From: an uncultured Alistipes sp.
GTDB taxonomy: Bacteria > Bacteroidota > Bacteroidia > Bacteroidales > Rikenellaceae
Length of the DNA stretch: 64,000 nucleotides
Assembly (NCBI GenBank): GCA_944320985.1
Contig: CALUJN010000079.1
Span: 1-64,000, forward strand
Direction: 5' to 3'
Shown here piece after piece: positions 21,703-32,510 of the stretch. How positions within the stretch are numbered: position 1 is the first letter of the stretch; each line of letters starts with the position of its first letter. The position numbers and the translations under genes were made by a program. Under the pieces are notes generated by a model. That model saw only the letters and a list, made by a program, of their open reading frames with translations, was not told where the DNA came from and ran no database searches.

Positions 21703-24502
21703 TCAATTGATTGTGAAGGATCTGATTTTGGGGCTTATGCCATTGGGCACACTTACGGTGATCCGATTGGCTCCCGCACGTATCCGGCAGGGAACTGACA
21801 GGGTCAACGCCTGGTTTGCGGGCGACTCCGCGGAGACGGTGCAGAGCGTCGGTTTCTGTTCATTCACGGAGACGAGGAGGGTCGACTCCTTACCCGTCGC
21901 ATAACAATGGATCGCGAGCTCCGCATCGAAAGCTCCTCCGTCGTTCTCCTGATACCACTCCAAGCGACCTTCCGGCCGGAGCATGACACAGGCGTCATCA
22001 CCGACATTCACATACTCGCCGCCTTCCACGTCGGCCATCAGTACGGAGGTCGCATGGGACGAGATAATGGCCGTCTCGGGAGCTCCCCAATAGATGCCAT
22101 CCGCATATCCGAATCGTTCGGACATTCGGAGAACGGAGGCTCCGTCGAGATAAGCAACGGCTTTGACTTCGGCTTTGCCATCCAGCCGAATCGGCCCGTC
22201 GTAGAGCGCAGAGGTGGGGCCGGGTTCTCTGCCGTCCAGCGTATAGCGTATTTCGAGGCCTTGCGGGGTAAGGGCCTCCATCGCCGACTCCGGATCGAGC
22301 CGACGGACACAAATCGCAATGGTGTCGGATTGTTTGAACGACTTGTCCCCGCAAATGGCCCCGGCCCAAACTTTACAGCCCGGCTCCTTGTAGCGGACAA
22401 AGGCCCGGGCGAGTCCGAAGAAGAGTCTTCGGTCCGTAGCCCGGAAGTTCGTCTGCGTATCGACGGGACTTCCATTCTCAAAGGAGAGGACCTCGGCGCG
22501 TCCATCCATCGAGAGCCAGATCCGGTTCTCCCCGAAGGGATGGAACCATCCTAAACGATCGTGCATGCTGAAATCGACCACAAACAGCGAGTCGGCGGCA
22601 AACCGGTCGGAGATCTCCATCCGGAAGGCTGCGGGACTCGAAGCCGTGCGGAGGGTTGTCTCCGCGATTTTCCGGCCGTTCCGGTAGGCCGTGGCCTTCA
22701 GCTCTCCCGGGCGGTACGGAACACGCCACTCGCACTGCATTTCATGCCAGGCCTTTCCCTTCTTCCTGCGACCGAGCGACTCCCCGTTCAGAAAGAGTTC
22801 GGCCTCATCGCCCGTGGTATATACCCACACCGGGATTAGGGTGCCCTCCGTCATGTCGGGATGCGTCCAATGCGGAAGGAGGTGGACCATGTCGAGATCC
22901 TCCTCGCGCCACTGGCTCTGGTAGAGATAGTAATGATCCTTCCGAAAGCCCGCCAGGTCGAGGACGCCGCCCATGAAGGCCCGGAACGGCCAACCGCCAT
23001 GTACGTATCCCGCCTCCCCCGGATAATCGAAGCCGGTCCATCGAAAATGGCCCGAATACCAGGAGGAATCACGAAGGATTTCCAGATTGTGACGCGCCGT
23101 CAGACGAACCGTCGCATTATCGTAGGATGAGTTGAAGAGTTGTTTGCTGTTTGTCTTTTTCCGCGGGTCTGTCCAGTCATAGCCGAAGACATTCATGAAG
23201 GAAGAGCCGGAATGTCCCGAGGTGACCATCCGATCCGGATCCTCCTCGTGGCAAACCCGAACCAGATCGGCTGCAACGGCACCGCCGGTCTCATTCCCCA
23301 CGCTGTAAAGGAATACCGACGGGTGGTTCCGGTCCCGACGGATCGTTGCCCGGAGATCCCGCTCCCACCACTCGGCAAAAGCCTGGGCGCCATAGTCGTG
23401 TGCGGCCTTTCGGCTCCAACCGTCGAAGAACTCGTCCAGAACCAGGATGCCCAGTTCGTCGCAGAGGTCATAAAAGACCGGCAGTTGGGGGTTATGCGCC
23501 GTGCGGATGGCATTGCACCCCATCTCTTTCAGCAGGCGGAGTTTCCACGCCAGGAGGCTTTTGTTCCACATCGCACCGACCGGGCCGCCTTCCAGATGTT
23601 CACAGACGCCCCGGAGTTTCAGATTCTCGCCGTTGAGGAAGAATCCCCGCTCCGCATCCCAGTCGATCGTCCGGAACCCGAAACGGATCTCTTCACGATC
23701 GGAGAGCCGCCCTTCCGCGTCGATGAGTTCCAGTTGCAGCAGATAGAGTTCCGGAGTATCCGGGCTCCAAAGGTGCGGTTGCGCAACCGACATGCGCAGC
23801 GTCGGTGTCGAGTCCGCTTCCGCCTGGCTCACGGTTTTCCCGTCCCTGACAATGCGGGCACAGAGTCGGAATGGCTGCTGTTCTTCCGACAATTCGCAAT
23901 GGACCAGAACCGAGGCTTGTCCGGATCCGATCTCCGGCGTACGGACATGAATGCCGTCCCGGACGAAAAACAGGTCGTTTTCCATCCGCAAATGAACCTC
24001 CCCGTATATGCCGCAACCATGATACCACCGGGCGCTGGGGTCCAGCGAATTGTCGGCGCGCACGCTCACGACGTTCTCGCCCGGGCTGACATAATCGGTG
24101 ATCTCATAGCTGAAACTCACATATCCGTAGGGGCGTTTGCCCAGCTTGTGACCGTTGATCCACACCTCGCTGTTCATGTATACCGCGTCGAAATCGAGGA
24201 ACAGACGCCTCCCGGTCTGATCCGGCGGAAGCGTGAAGTGTTTCCGGTACCAGCCCACACCGCCCATGGCATAACCGCCCTTGTCACCTTGTGCTCCCTG
24301 CGGGGAATACCCGTTTTCGAAAGCCCAGTCATGCGGGACGTCCAGGTTTCTCCAGTGCGCATCGTCGTAGGCCGGATCCGACGCCGACGGAACGTCTGCC
24401 AGCACAAACAGCCAGCCCTTGTTGAAAGGGATCGACTGTGCCTCCACCTCCACATTCAGCATCAAATGGATGTGACAAAGTAGAATAACAAAAAATTTTC
24501 AT
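21703..24502 (-). CDS. GH2 beta-galactosidase-like enzyme with out-of-frame signal peptide
   Basis: Multidomain GH2 enzyme. The mature protein (921 codons from 24465) has the GH2 jelly roll (about 10-165, VPHDWAFENGY; GVGWYRKHF), Ig-like domain, TIM barrel (about 275-560) with IRTAHNPQLPVFYDLCDELG and acid/base Glu392 in LYSVGNETGG, and a DUF4982-type module. A chitobiase-like C-terminal element (IRYTLDGREPGPTSALYDGP) and a CBM6/35-like tail follow. The nucleophile could not be assigned with confidence. The only in-frame start is a TTG inside what should be a signal peptide. The ATG at 24502 (ATGAAAATTTTTTG) is one base out of frame. Removing one base from the A4T6 run at 24490-24499 yields MKFFVILLCHIH... 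leading to VEAQS, a normal signal peptide, and a 932-residue protein. This is a real frameshift, a polymorphic run or a sequencing error. GC is clearly higher than in the next GH2. Confidence 0.82.
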
Positions 24503-24592
24503 CTTTTTTAGAAATCGATTGATGTGCTGAAAAATAATTCAGAGAATAATTATAAGCATATCAAAAGTCAAAGTAACGAGTATGTTACACTT

Positions 24593-27082
24593 CTACAATG
24601 TTGGATTTTTTGTCTTGTTTTTACATTCCATCAAGGGGCTCATAATATCAATATCAATAGAAGTTCGATGCAAATGCCCTCCATATACATGCAGGCGAAC
24701 CTTACCAGGACGGTCTCCGGATTCTATAACAAGCATTAATTTTCCGTTGAAGGTTCTCATATATGAAGAGTTGAATGATGTTTGATCAGTAGGATCACCA
24801 TTGCATGCTGCCCGAATACGTGCTGGGCCCTCAATATCAAAAAACAGCAGGTTGTCGGTCCTAGGGCAAAGATTGCCTTTTTCATCAAGGATCTCAACCG
24901 TTACAAAGGACAAATCTTTGCAATTAGCCTCAATTTGATTCCGATCTGCCGTTAACCGAATATGAGAACTCGGGCCGGCGGTTTTAATTACACGAACGTC
25001 TGCAATATTCCCTTTGTCATTATAAGCTACGACCTTTATTTCGCCAGGACAATAAACCACATCGTCCCACATCATGCGATAACGCTCATAACGATTCCCC
25101 GTAAGTTTTTTTTCACGTAATCCATGACTTTTCCCATTGACGAAAAGTTCTACTTTCGAATAATTCGTATAACAATAGACTGGAATATGTTGGCCCAACC
25201 GGTCTTCCCAGTTCCAATGCGGCAACAAATGGAGTACTGGTTTATCACTCCATTTGCTTTGATAAAGATAGAACCGATCTTTCTTCATACCAGCCAGATC
25301 CACTATCCCAAAGTAGGAACTTTTAGCTGGGGTTCCTTCATTGTAAGGTGTTGGTTCACCCAAGTAATCGAATCCAGTCCAAACAAACTCCCCCAGAATA
25401 TGCTCACAGTTGTCTTGCTGCTCAAATTCCGTATCAGGCGTGGATGCCCAATGGGGGTATTCCAAGTCGAACGACGAAACCTGGTAATCTTCATAGTAAG
25501 GATTACTCTTTTCTTCTGCCGGGAACTTATAGACACCTCGAGAACTGACTGTAGATGCGGTTTCACTTCCATACAATATCAAATCCGGATATTCCCGATG
25601 AATATTTTCATAATCCCAAGGCTTATAATTAAAGCCAACTAGATCAACTGCATCAGCCAGGCCGTGTTTGATAGCTTGTCTATGAGCGCTGAATCCTGCG
25701 GTAACAGGTCGTGAGGGATCTTCCTTTCGGCAAATTTCAGCCAACATACGTGCCGTTGAGCCTCCGTTCTTGTTCCACTGTTCTCGGACCTCATTACCGA
25801 TACTCCACATGATAACCGAAGGGTGATTACGATCTCGACGGATCATAGCTTGCAAATCTCGTTCAGCCCACTCGTCAAAATAAAGGTGATATCCATTGGC
25901 ATTTTTCCCCATTCTCCATTCGTCGAAAGCTTCGACTTGCACTAAAAAGCCCATTTTATCACACAGATCAAGCAATTCAGGAGCGGGTGGATTATGAGAC
26001 GTACGAATGGCATTGCATCCCATCTCTTGCATAATCTGTAGCTGGCGCTCCAATGCTCGTATATTAATGGCAGCACCCAAAGGCCCAAGATCATGATGCA
26101 AACATACCCCCTTTAGTTTAACAGGTCGATCGTTTAAGAAGAATCCTTTGTCTGCATCAAAACGGATAGACCTGAAACCCATGGTCGTTTCATAGGTATC
26201 ACATAGATTACCACTCGCAAAAACCTTAGATACAACTGTATACAGATTCGGAGAATCGGGACTCCACAATCGGGGCGAATCGATAATCAGATTCTGCTTA
26301 AAGAGAAAGCCTCCAACAGGAACAGTTTCTGTCGTATTTATAGTTTTTACAATTTTGTTGCATGAATCCAAAAGTATTGTTTCCAGGCGAACTTTTTGAC
26401 TTCGTCCGGTAAAATTGTCGATTTGAGTCTGTATATGCATGAGTCCAGATTCAGGATGTACTTGTGGCGTAGAGATAGCGGTTCCCCAGTGGGCGACACA
26501 TATGGAGTCCGTCACCACTAATCTGGCATTTCTATACAAACCAGCTCCAGAGTACCACCGGGATGATTCCGGTTTATTCTCCAGTCGAACCAGAATTACA
26601 TTGCTCCCATTGTAGTTCCACTTATCGGACAGGTCGAAAGCAAAAGAGACATATCCATAAGGCTGTTCTCCAATGTATTCTCCATTCAGAAAAACTTTTG
26701 CCAGACTCATGGCTCCATCAAATTCTATCCGAATCCTTTTCCCTTGCATTTCTGGCGTTGAATCAATCTCGATATGATAATATCCAACTCCAAAGATGGG
26801 TAAAGCTCCGGTACGTCCAGTTCTCAATTTGGGAACCAAATCTCCATCCTCAAGGACTTGAACCATTTGCATGTCTAAACGCAAATCAAAAGGCTGGTCG
26901 ATAGCCCAGTCATGGGGAATACAAACCGAGGTCCATTGTATAGCTTGTAAATCCTTCAGTTTACATTGCTCAATTTCTCCCAAATGGAATTTCCAATGAT
27001 CAAGAGATAAGACCGTACGAGCAATTGTTATGGGACTATTGGCCAGCAATAACAATAAGAAGAAATTAAATATTTTAATCAT
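24593..27082 (-). CDS. GH2 beta-galactosidase-like enzyme (AT-rich gene)
   Basis: Exported GH2 glycosidase. The signal peptide is MIKIFNFFLLLLLANSPITIA. Domains are a jelly roll (about 25-190, CIPHDWAIDQPFD; FGVGYYHIEI), Ig-like (about 200-305), TIM barrel (about 310-600) and a C-terminal DUF4982/Ig pair (HIPVYCYTNYSKVELFVNGKS). Catalytic residues are acid/base Glu431 in MWSIGNEVREQ and likely nucleophile Glu507 in LYGSETAS. HILGEFVWTGFDYLGEP is also present, as in the beta-galactosidases of this subgroup. At 829 residues it is complete. It lies about 90 nt upstream of the other GH2 in the same direction. Codon use is strikingly AT-rich compared with the genes on either side, which suggests separate acquisition. 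Confidence 0.9.
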   Translation of the reverse strand: MIKIFNFFLLLLLANSPITIARTVLSLDHWKFHLGEIEQCKLKDLQAIQWTSVCIPHDWAIDQPFDLRLDMQMVQVLEDGDLVPKLRTGRTGALPIFGVGYYHIEIDSTPEMQGKRIRIEFDGAMSLAKVFLNGEYIGEQPYGYVSFAFDLSDKWNYNGSNVILVRLENKPESSRWYSGAGLYRNARLVVTDSICVAHWGTAISTPQVHPESGLMHIQTQIDNFTGRSQKVRLETILLDSCNKIVKTINTTETVPVGGFLFKQNLIIDSPRLWSPDSPNLYTVVSKVFASGNLCDTYETTMGFRSIRFDADKGFFLNDRPVKLKGVCLHHDLGPLGAAINIRALERQLQIMQEMGCNAIRTSHNPPAPELLDLCDKMGFLVQVEAFDEWRMGKNANGYHLYFDEWAERDLQAMIRRDRNHPSVIMWSIGNEVREQWNKNGGSTARMLAEICRKEDPSRPVTAGFSAHRQAIKHGLADAVDLVGFNYKPWDYENIHREYPDLILYGSETASTVSSRGVYKFPAEEKSNPYYEDYQVSSFDLEYPHWASTPDTEFEQQDNCEHILGEFVWTGFDYLGEPTPYNEGTPAKSSYFGIVDLAGMKKDRFYLYQSKWSDKPVLHLLPHWNWEDRLGQHIPVYCYTNYSKVELFVNGKSHGLREKKLTGNRYERYRMMWDDVVYCPGEIKVVAYNDKGNIADVRVIKTAGPSSHIRLTADRNQIEANCKDLSFVTVEILDEKGNLCPRTDNLLFFDIEGPARIRAACNGDPTDQTSFNSSYMRTFNGKLMLVIESGDRPGKVRLHVYGGHLHRTSIDIDIMSPLMECKNKTKNPTL

Positions 27083-27269
27083 GATTTTTATAATTATTTA
27101 TTAAAAATATTACGCACTTAATTTCTAAATCATATGCATCGATTCAGTGCTAATTGCTAGTCCCGACGTTTTTTCGTTTCCGTCTCGAGGCCATAGCCCC
27201 CTCCTTGATTTGAGCCCACCCGTAAGCATGGGCAGCAGCGCAACACAACCAATTGCAACTCTTCGCATA

Positions 27270-28091
27270 TCATTCCAGATAACCATGTTTTTTCAGGAAC
27301 CGTTCCGCTTCGAGCATCGTGGTCTGTTTGTACTCCTTGCGATTGAAGAATCCGTGCCCGACACCGGGATAGATATGGAGTTCACACTCCGAGCCCTTTT
27401 GCTCCACAGCCGTTTTGAAGCGTTCCGCCGCCTGAACCGTGAACAGAGTGTCCTTCTCACCCTGGAAGATAATGGAATGAGGAACACCGCGACGTACATT
27501 ATACGAGGGCGAAAAACGCTTGTAATTCTTACCGATCCGCTCGTAGCCATACCCTCCGGGGCCATTGTCCAACACCGGATTGAACAAAACCAGAAGATTA
27601 GCCTCCGGCGAAATCCGTCGATCGTCCGAAGGATCGTCATACCCCTTCACCATCGCCGTAGCAGCGGCAATGTGGCCGCCGGCCGATCCGCCCGAGGCGG
27701 CAATCCGGTCGGGATCCACGCCGAATTCCGCCGCATGCGAACGTACATAACGAATGGCCGACTTGGCATCCGCCACACAATCGTAGGGAGACGTTCCTTC
27801 GGTCTTCTTAACCCGATAGTCCGCAACAAAGCAGACCATGCCCCGCTCGGCAAAATAACGAGCCTGCGTCTCGAACTGACCCAGGGAGCGGGTAATCCAG
27901 CCTCCGCCGAAAAAGAAAACGATGGCGGGCCGACGATCCGACAGCCGAAGTGAATCGGGTGCAAAGACCTTCATGGTAAGATCCAGTTCGTCGGTATGCT
28001 TATACTGAACCGTGGATACCTTCACGGCATAGGCCGGAGCCAATGCGACAACTGCCGCACAGGCAATGACAAGTTTTTTGAAAAGTTCCAT
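27270..28091 (-). CDS. Secreted alpha/beta-hydrolase (carbohydrate esterase/lipase-like)
   Basis: Serine esterase of the acetyl-esterase/BD-FAE type, probably removing acyl groups from glycans in the periplasm. A signal peptide (about 1-22, ending PAYA) precedes an alpha/beta-hydrolase fold. The oxyanion-hole motif is FFFGGGW (about 58-64), the nucleophile Ser lies in ASGGSAGG (about 133-140), the acid Asp is likely in FQGEKDTLF, and the catalytic His is in YPGVGHGFF. Length 273 is normal. It sits between a truncated sulfatase gene and the AT-rich GH2, all in one direction, so it is probably part of the same glycan-degrading cluster. The specific ester substrate is unknown. Confidence 0.85.
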   Translation of the reverse strand: MELFKKLVIACAAVVALAPAYAVKVSTVQYKHTDELDLTMKVFAPDSLRLSDRRPAIVFFFGGGWITRSLGQFETQARYFAERGMVCFVADYRVKKTEGTSPYDCVADAKSAIRYVRSHAAEFGVDPDRIAASGGSAGGHIAAATAMVKGYDDPSDDRRISPEANLLVLFNPVLDNGPGGYGYERIGKNYKRFSPSYNVRRGVPHSIIFQGEKDTLFTVQAAERFKTAVEQKGSECELHIYPGVGHGFFNRKEYKQTTMLEAERFLKKHGYLE

Positions 28092-28170
28092 CGTTCAAGG
28101 GGTATTGTTTCCAACCAGGGTAATTTCTTTTCGTTTTCGTTTTTCTAGGTCAAGTCCAAGCGCTACGACT

Positions 28171-29034
28171 TCACTGGAGGTCCAGAACTTTCCCACTCTT
28201 CGGGGATTTCGCTGCCAATGATACTGGCCTCGGTATCCCAAAAGCCATCGACGCATAGGCCGCCTTGGGTTTGAGCTGGGTTTTGAACCCCCGGCCCGAC
28301 TCGTTGACAAACGGGGTCTCCGGAAAGGCGTGTTCGTAGGCGCTCAAATCCGGATAGTCAAGATCGGCATGGGGCCGCGTAATGGCAAAATAGGCGAAAA
28401 AGGGACGGTCGGCATGTCGGTCTATGAATTCCAGCCCCTTTTCCATGATCAGGAAATGGCTGTAAACCGTACCATCAAGTTCGACCTTTCGTTCGTTTTC
28501 GTAGAGATGATCCGGATAGCAACGGTGCGCTGCGCCCTGTCCCAGATAGCCGAAGAAGTCGTCGCCCCCCTGATTGATCGGACTTCCCGTGGTTCCGGGG
28601 CCGCCGAGGCCCCATTTGCCGACACACATCGTGGCATAGCCTTTGGTTTTCAGCAATTCGGCGACGGTGACCACCTCATCCGGCAGGGAAAGATCGAACG
28701 ATCCGGCAGCACTCCGCACGGCACGGTTTCCACGAATGGCCGAATGACCGGTATGCTTTCCGGTCAGCAGACAACAGCGTGACGGCGCACTGACCGTCGA
28801 CCCGGCATAGTGATGGGTGAAACGCAGCGAATGAGCGGCCAGTGAATCAATATGCGGCGTACGGATCTTCTGCTGTCCGTAACAGCCCAGATCTCCGATT
28901 CCCATGTCATCCGCGAGCACGAAGACGATATTGGGCAGGGCTTGTTTCCACGCCGCAGTCTTTCGCTCTGCGGCAAGCGATGTCAGCGACGAGACCATGG
29001 CCGTCCCGACAATCAGTGAGGTTCGCAGTATCAT
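28171..29034 (-). pseudogene. C-terminally truncated sulfatase
   Basis: N-terminal part of an S1-family (alkaline-phosphatase fold) sulfatase. The ATG at 29034 gives a signal peptide (MILRTSLIVGTAMVSSL...LAA). Metal ligands in FVLADDMGIGDLGCYG and the formylglycine motif S-A-P-S-R (in TVSAPSRCCLLTGKHTG, Ser type) are intact. Similarity to the neighbouring full-length sulfatase stops at KAAYASM (about codon 264), where the intact paralogue continues HAAFAAMVSLLDRQVG. After that only 24 unrelated codons follow before the stop. The missing 180-200 residues include the SDNG metal-binding segment and the C-terminal subdomain, so activity is not expected. I could not find the missing part in another frame before the esterase gene. 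The 3' end appears deleted. Confidence 0.82.
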
Positions 29035-29093
29035 AAGGTTAGGTTCAATCGACAATTGCAGAGAAGACGCACAAAAATTGCCCGTCAACCGGA

Positions 29094-30931
29094 TTATTCA
29101 AGATAGTTCAACCGCCAGTCGGTACCGTTGCATTTGCGCACGACATCCGCAGGCTTCAAGCCAAAGGCACACCTCAGGTTCTCCTTCGCCCAGGCCATAT
29201 CGTTGAGCACAAGGAGCGATTCGGGGCCCGATGCCGCCATCTGCAACGCCGACTTCATGTCCCCAACCGGATCCAGCCCCGCACAGATCGACAAGGCTAC
29301 AGCTGCCCGGCTGCGGACATAGGCCCGCGGATCCGCAAGCAGCGCCTGCAAGTCTCCGGACAGAGCTTCCGAAGGCTCCCCGAACGACGCGCAAAGCGTG
29401 GCTCCCCAGTAACGATCAACCGGATCCTCCGAGTGCAGTGCCCGACGGATCCCCTCGCGGGCCTCGTCGAACGGAAGCAGTTGCAGATCGGCCAGATCCG
29501 AATAACGACGGATATCTTCGGCGTGCCGTTTGCCGAATCCGGTCGGATCGGCGGCCCCTTTCAGCCACTCGCATTCGGGATAGAAGCCCAGGTCGTGCAT
29601 GTCGACCAACTTCTGCTTCAAGGCTGCACGCATCTCACGGAGCTGCTCCGCATAGCAGGGATCGCCGGCCAGATTCACCAGTTCATGCGGATCCTTCGAC
29701 AAATCGTAGAGTTCTTCGGCGCCCTGCGGCTCGAAAAAGCGGGATTGCGCCGCATCGAGTTCTCCCGCCTCATACATTCGGGCCCACTCCCGGAAGGCAG
29801 CCTGTTTGTAGCGGTAGAAGGCATACAGCGATTTGGAATGGTAGGGCTGGAAGTTCCGTGAATACTTGTAGGTACCCCGCCGCAGCGTGCGATTGAAGGC
29901 ATACAGCTCATCAAAACGGTCCCCATAGCAACAGACATCGCGCTTGACAAGCTCCTCCTCGGTCACATCTTCGCCCAGAATGGGGGCGCCGTCCATCTCC
30001 TCCGGAAGTTCGATCCCGGCCAGGTGCAGCAACGTCGGCCCAAGATCCATGAAGCTGACCAGGCCGTGGTTCACGCTCCCGGCCCCGACATGCAGACGCT
30101 CCCGCCATTTCTCGGGGACATAGACCACCAGCGGGACCTGTACGCCCGGTTCGGTCGTATAGCCCTTCGTGCCGGGCAACGCCCCGCCGTTGTCTCCGAA
30201 ATAGAAGATAAAGGTATCATCCAGCAGACCGTCCTCTTCGAGCATCGCCATCAACTGCCCCAGCTCCCGGTCCGACTCTTCGATCCGGTCGAAAAAGCGG
30301 GCATACGTATAGCGGAACAGCTCCGTATCGGGATGATAGGGCGCCACGCGGACATCCCGGGGATCGTAACTCGTCGCCACGGAATCCATCTCGGAGGCCT
30401 TGAAATGGAGTTTCCCTTCGTGGGTGCGGTCGTTCGTACGAACGAAGAAGAACGGCATATCCTTGTCGGGACGGTTCCGCCACTCGCCCATCTTGCCGGC
30501 AACCACATCCCACGCCTCCTTGTCCAGCATGCAGTTGTAATCGGTCTTGGCGACATTCGACGTATGGTAGCCGGCCTTGCGGAGGTAGTACGGAAACATG
30601 TTCAACCCTTCGGGCATCGGGACAACCCACAACCTGCGGTGAAAACTGCCGCCCAGCCGCGGGGCATAACAACCCGTTATCAACGTCGTGCGTGCGGCCG
30701 AGCTCACCGGGGCATTCGAGTAGGCATTGGCAAAGACGACCCCTTCGGCCGCCAGCCGCTCCACGTTGGGAGTTGACGCGCCGTACGCCCCGTCATTGTA
30801 TAGGCTCAAATAGTGTTTCGACACGTCTTCGGTCATAAACCACACAAAATTGGGCGGCGGTCCCGGGCTACCGCAGAAACGGCCAAACCTCCGGAGACGA
30901 GTATCGTCAGGACTTTCTTCGTATTTTTCAT
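29094..30931 (-). CDS. Sulfatase (S1 family) with frameshift after the signal peptide
   Basis: Sulfatase acting on sulfated sugars. The catalytic part contains VWFMTEDVSKHYLSLYND (metal site), the formylglycine-type motif S-S-A-A-R (in APVSSAARTTLITG), FYFGDNGGALPGTKG and a C-terminal extension with HEAT-like helices (about the last 120 residues: YWGATLCASFGE; YVRSRAAVALSI). The open frame extends upstream to a start at 30989 without any signal peptide. However, the ATG at 30931 in another frame encodes MKNTKKVLTILVSGGLA, a perfect signal peptide, and runs out of frame in the GC-rich stretch 30852-30870. Adding one C to the GGG run (30852-30854 on the plus strand) joins both into a 612-residue exported sulfatase. 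Either the gene is frameshifted or the base is missing from the assembly. Confidence 0.82.
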
Positions 30932-31040
30932 AAATGATTCGATTGGTTTCAACAAATTCACGGGTCCAAATCCGACAATAGCTTCTCAAGCTCCCTTATC
31001 CCGGAAGCCACAGCAGTGCCGGCTGTCATTTTTCCGGACA

Positions 31041-32510
31041 TCATTCACCGGACGGCCGATCGTTCCGGCCAAACCGGAAAAGGTCCGACTCGGTGCGAGA
31101 TACCCGCATCAGGGAATCAAACATCTTCACTTTTTCGGGATAGTCAACAGCCAGGTTTCGGGTCTCTCCAATATCCTCTTTCAAATTGTACAATTGAATG
31201 CGGCCCCCTTTGGAGATATTATATCGAACAGCCTTCCAATCACCCTGGCGAACAGCCTGACGCCCGCCGGCCTCATGAAACTCCCAGTAAAGGCAGTCAT
31301 GCTCCACCTGCCGGCCCTGGCCGGTTAACGTAGGCAGATAAGAGATTCCATCCGTTGCTATTGCCGTGTTGTCTTCCAGCAACTCGGCCATCGTCGGCAA
31401 GAAATCCCAAAAAGCGGAAATGTGATCGGTCCGCGATCCGGCCTCCACAACGCCCGGCCAACAAATCAGGAACGGAACTCGGATACCACCCTCATACAAG
31501 TCGCGCTTGAAGCCTCGGAAGGCCCCGTTGCTGTTGAAGAACCCGGGATCGGCTCCGCCCGCCCGGTGAGGTCCGTTGTCGGAGGAGAAAATAACAATGG
31601 TATTCTCCGCCAGTCCCAGGCTGTCGAGACGGGCACACAGTTCGCCCACCTGCCGGTCGAGCAGCGAGACCATCGCGGCAAAGGCCGCATGGGTATGCTC
31701 CTGCGAACCGTAGCCGCCGTTCTTGTAGGCGGGGCCGCTGTCGCAACCCTGGAACGAACGCTCCTTCTCCAGTTCGGGACGCCCGATGAACGGGTCGATC
31801 TCGGAATCGGGCAACCGAAGTTCGGCGTGGGGAATCGTCGTCGTGTACCACAGGAAGAAGGGCTTCGTGCGGTTCTCCACCATGAACCGAAGGGCTGCCG
31901 CATGGATCAGATAGGGGGCATACTCCCCTTCGGCCGTTCCCCGGTTCCCTTCGAGCATCACCTTCTCCTCGTTGTGCCACAGATGATAGGGATAATAGTT
32001 GTGAGCCAGACGCTGGCAGTTGTAGCCATAGAACTCATCCACCCCCTGGGCATTCGGAGCGCCGACCGTCTGCGGAGCGCCGAGGCCCCATTTCCCGAAG
32101 ACCCCCGTCGCGTAGCCGTGCTCCTTGAACAGCTGGAAAACGGTATATATATCCCGGGGCAAAGGCTGCTGACCCTCGCCCGGCATCTCCTTGTTCCCGC
32201 GAATCGGCGTGTGGCCCGTATGCTGGCCGGTGACGAGGCACGACCGCGACGGTGCGCTCACCGACGAGCCGGCGTAATGCTGCGTGAAGATCTTCCCCCG
32301 GGCTGCCAAGCGGTCGATGTTCGGCGTCGGGATCTTCTCCTGGCCCAAGCATCCGACATCGCCGTATCCGAGATCATCCGCCAGAATGAAGACAATATTG
32401 GGTGTTTTCGTCCGGAGAGATGTCTGGGAAGACTGGGCCTGCGCATCAACCGAACTCAAAAGCGAAGTCATCGAAGCTCCGAACAACAAGGATCTGTTTC
32501 GATTATTCAT
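31041..32510 (-). CDS. Sulfatase (S1 family), intact
   Basis: Exported sulfatase that removes sulfate esters from a glycan. A signal peptide (about 1-25, ending VDAQA) precedes the alkaline-phosphatase-like fold. Metal ligands lie in FILADDLGYGDVGC (Asp45/Asp46). The formylglycine residue is Ser85 in S-A-P-S-R followed by SCLVTG, so it needs an anaerobic sulfatase-maturing enzyme, which is not in this window. VIFSSDNGPHRAGG is the second metal motif. Length 489 is normal and the C-terminal subdomain is present (LYNLKEDIGETRNLAVDYPEKV). It is the closest relative in the window of the truncated sulfatase at 28.2-29.0 kb and shows what that gene has lost. It is first in a minus-strand run of three sulfatase genes and one esterase. 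Confidence 0.93.
   Translation of the reverse strand: MNNRNRSLLFGASMTSLLSSVDAQAQSSQTSLRTKTPNIVFILADDLGYGDVGCLGQEKIPTPNIDRLAARGKIFTQHYAGSSVSAPSRSCLVTGQHTGHTPIRGNKEMPGEGQQPLPRDIYTVFQLFKEHGYATGVFGKWGLGAPQTVGAPNAQGVDEFYGYNCQRLAHNYYPYHLWHNEEKVMLEGNRGTAEGEYAPYLIHAAALRFMVENRTKPFFLWYTTTIPHAELRLPDSEIDPFIGRPELEKERSFQGCDSGPAYKNGGYGSQEHTHAAFAAMVSLLDRQVGELCARLDSLGLAENTIVIFSSDNGPHRAGGADPGFFNSNGAFRGFKRDLYEGGIRVPFLICWPGVVEAGSRTDHISAFWDFLPTMAELLEDNTAIATDGISYLPTLTGQGRQVEHDCLYWEFHEAGGRQAVRQGDWKAVRYNISKGGRIQLYNLKEDIGETRNLAVDYPEKVKMFDSLMRVSRTESDLFRFGRNDRPSGE

Noticed and set aside
30932..30989. Sulfatase start at 30989
   Set aside because: It gives an N-terminus without an export signal, while a perfect signal peptide lies at 30931 in the adjacent frame.
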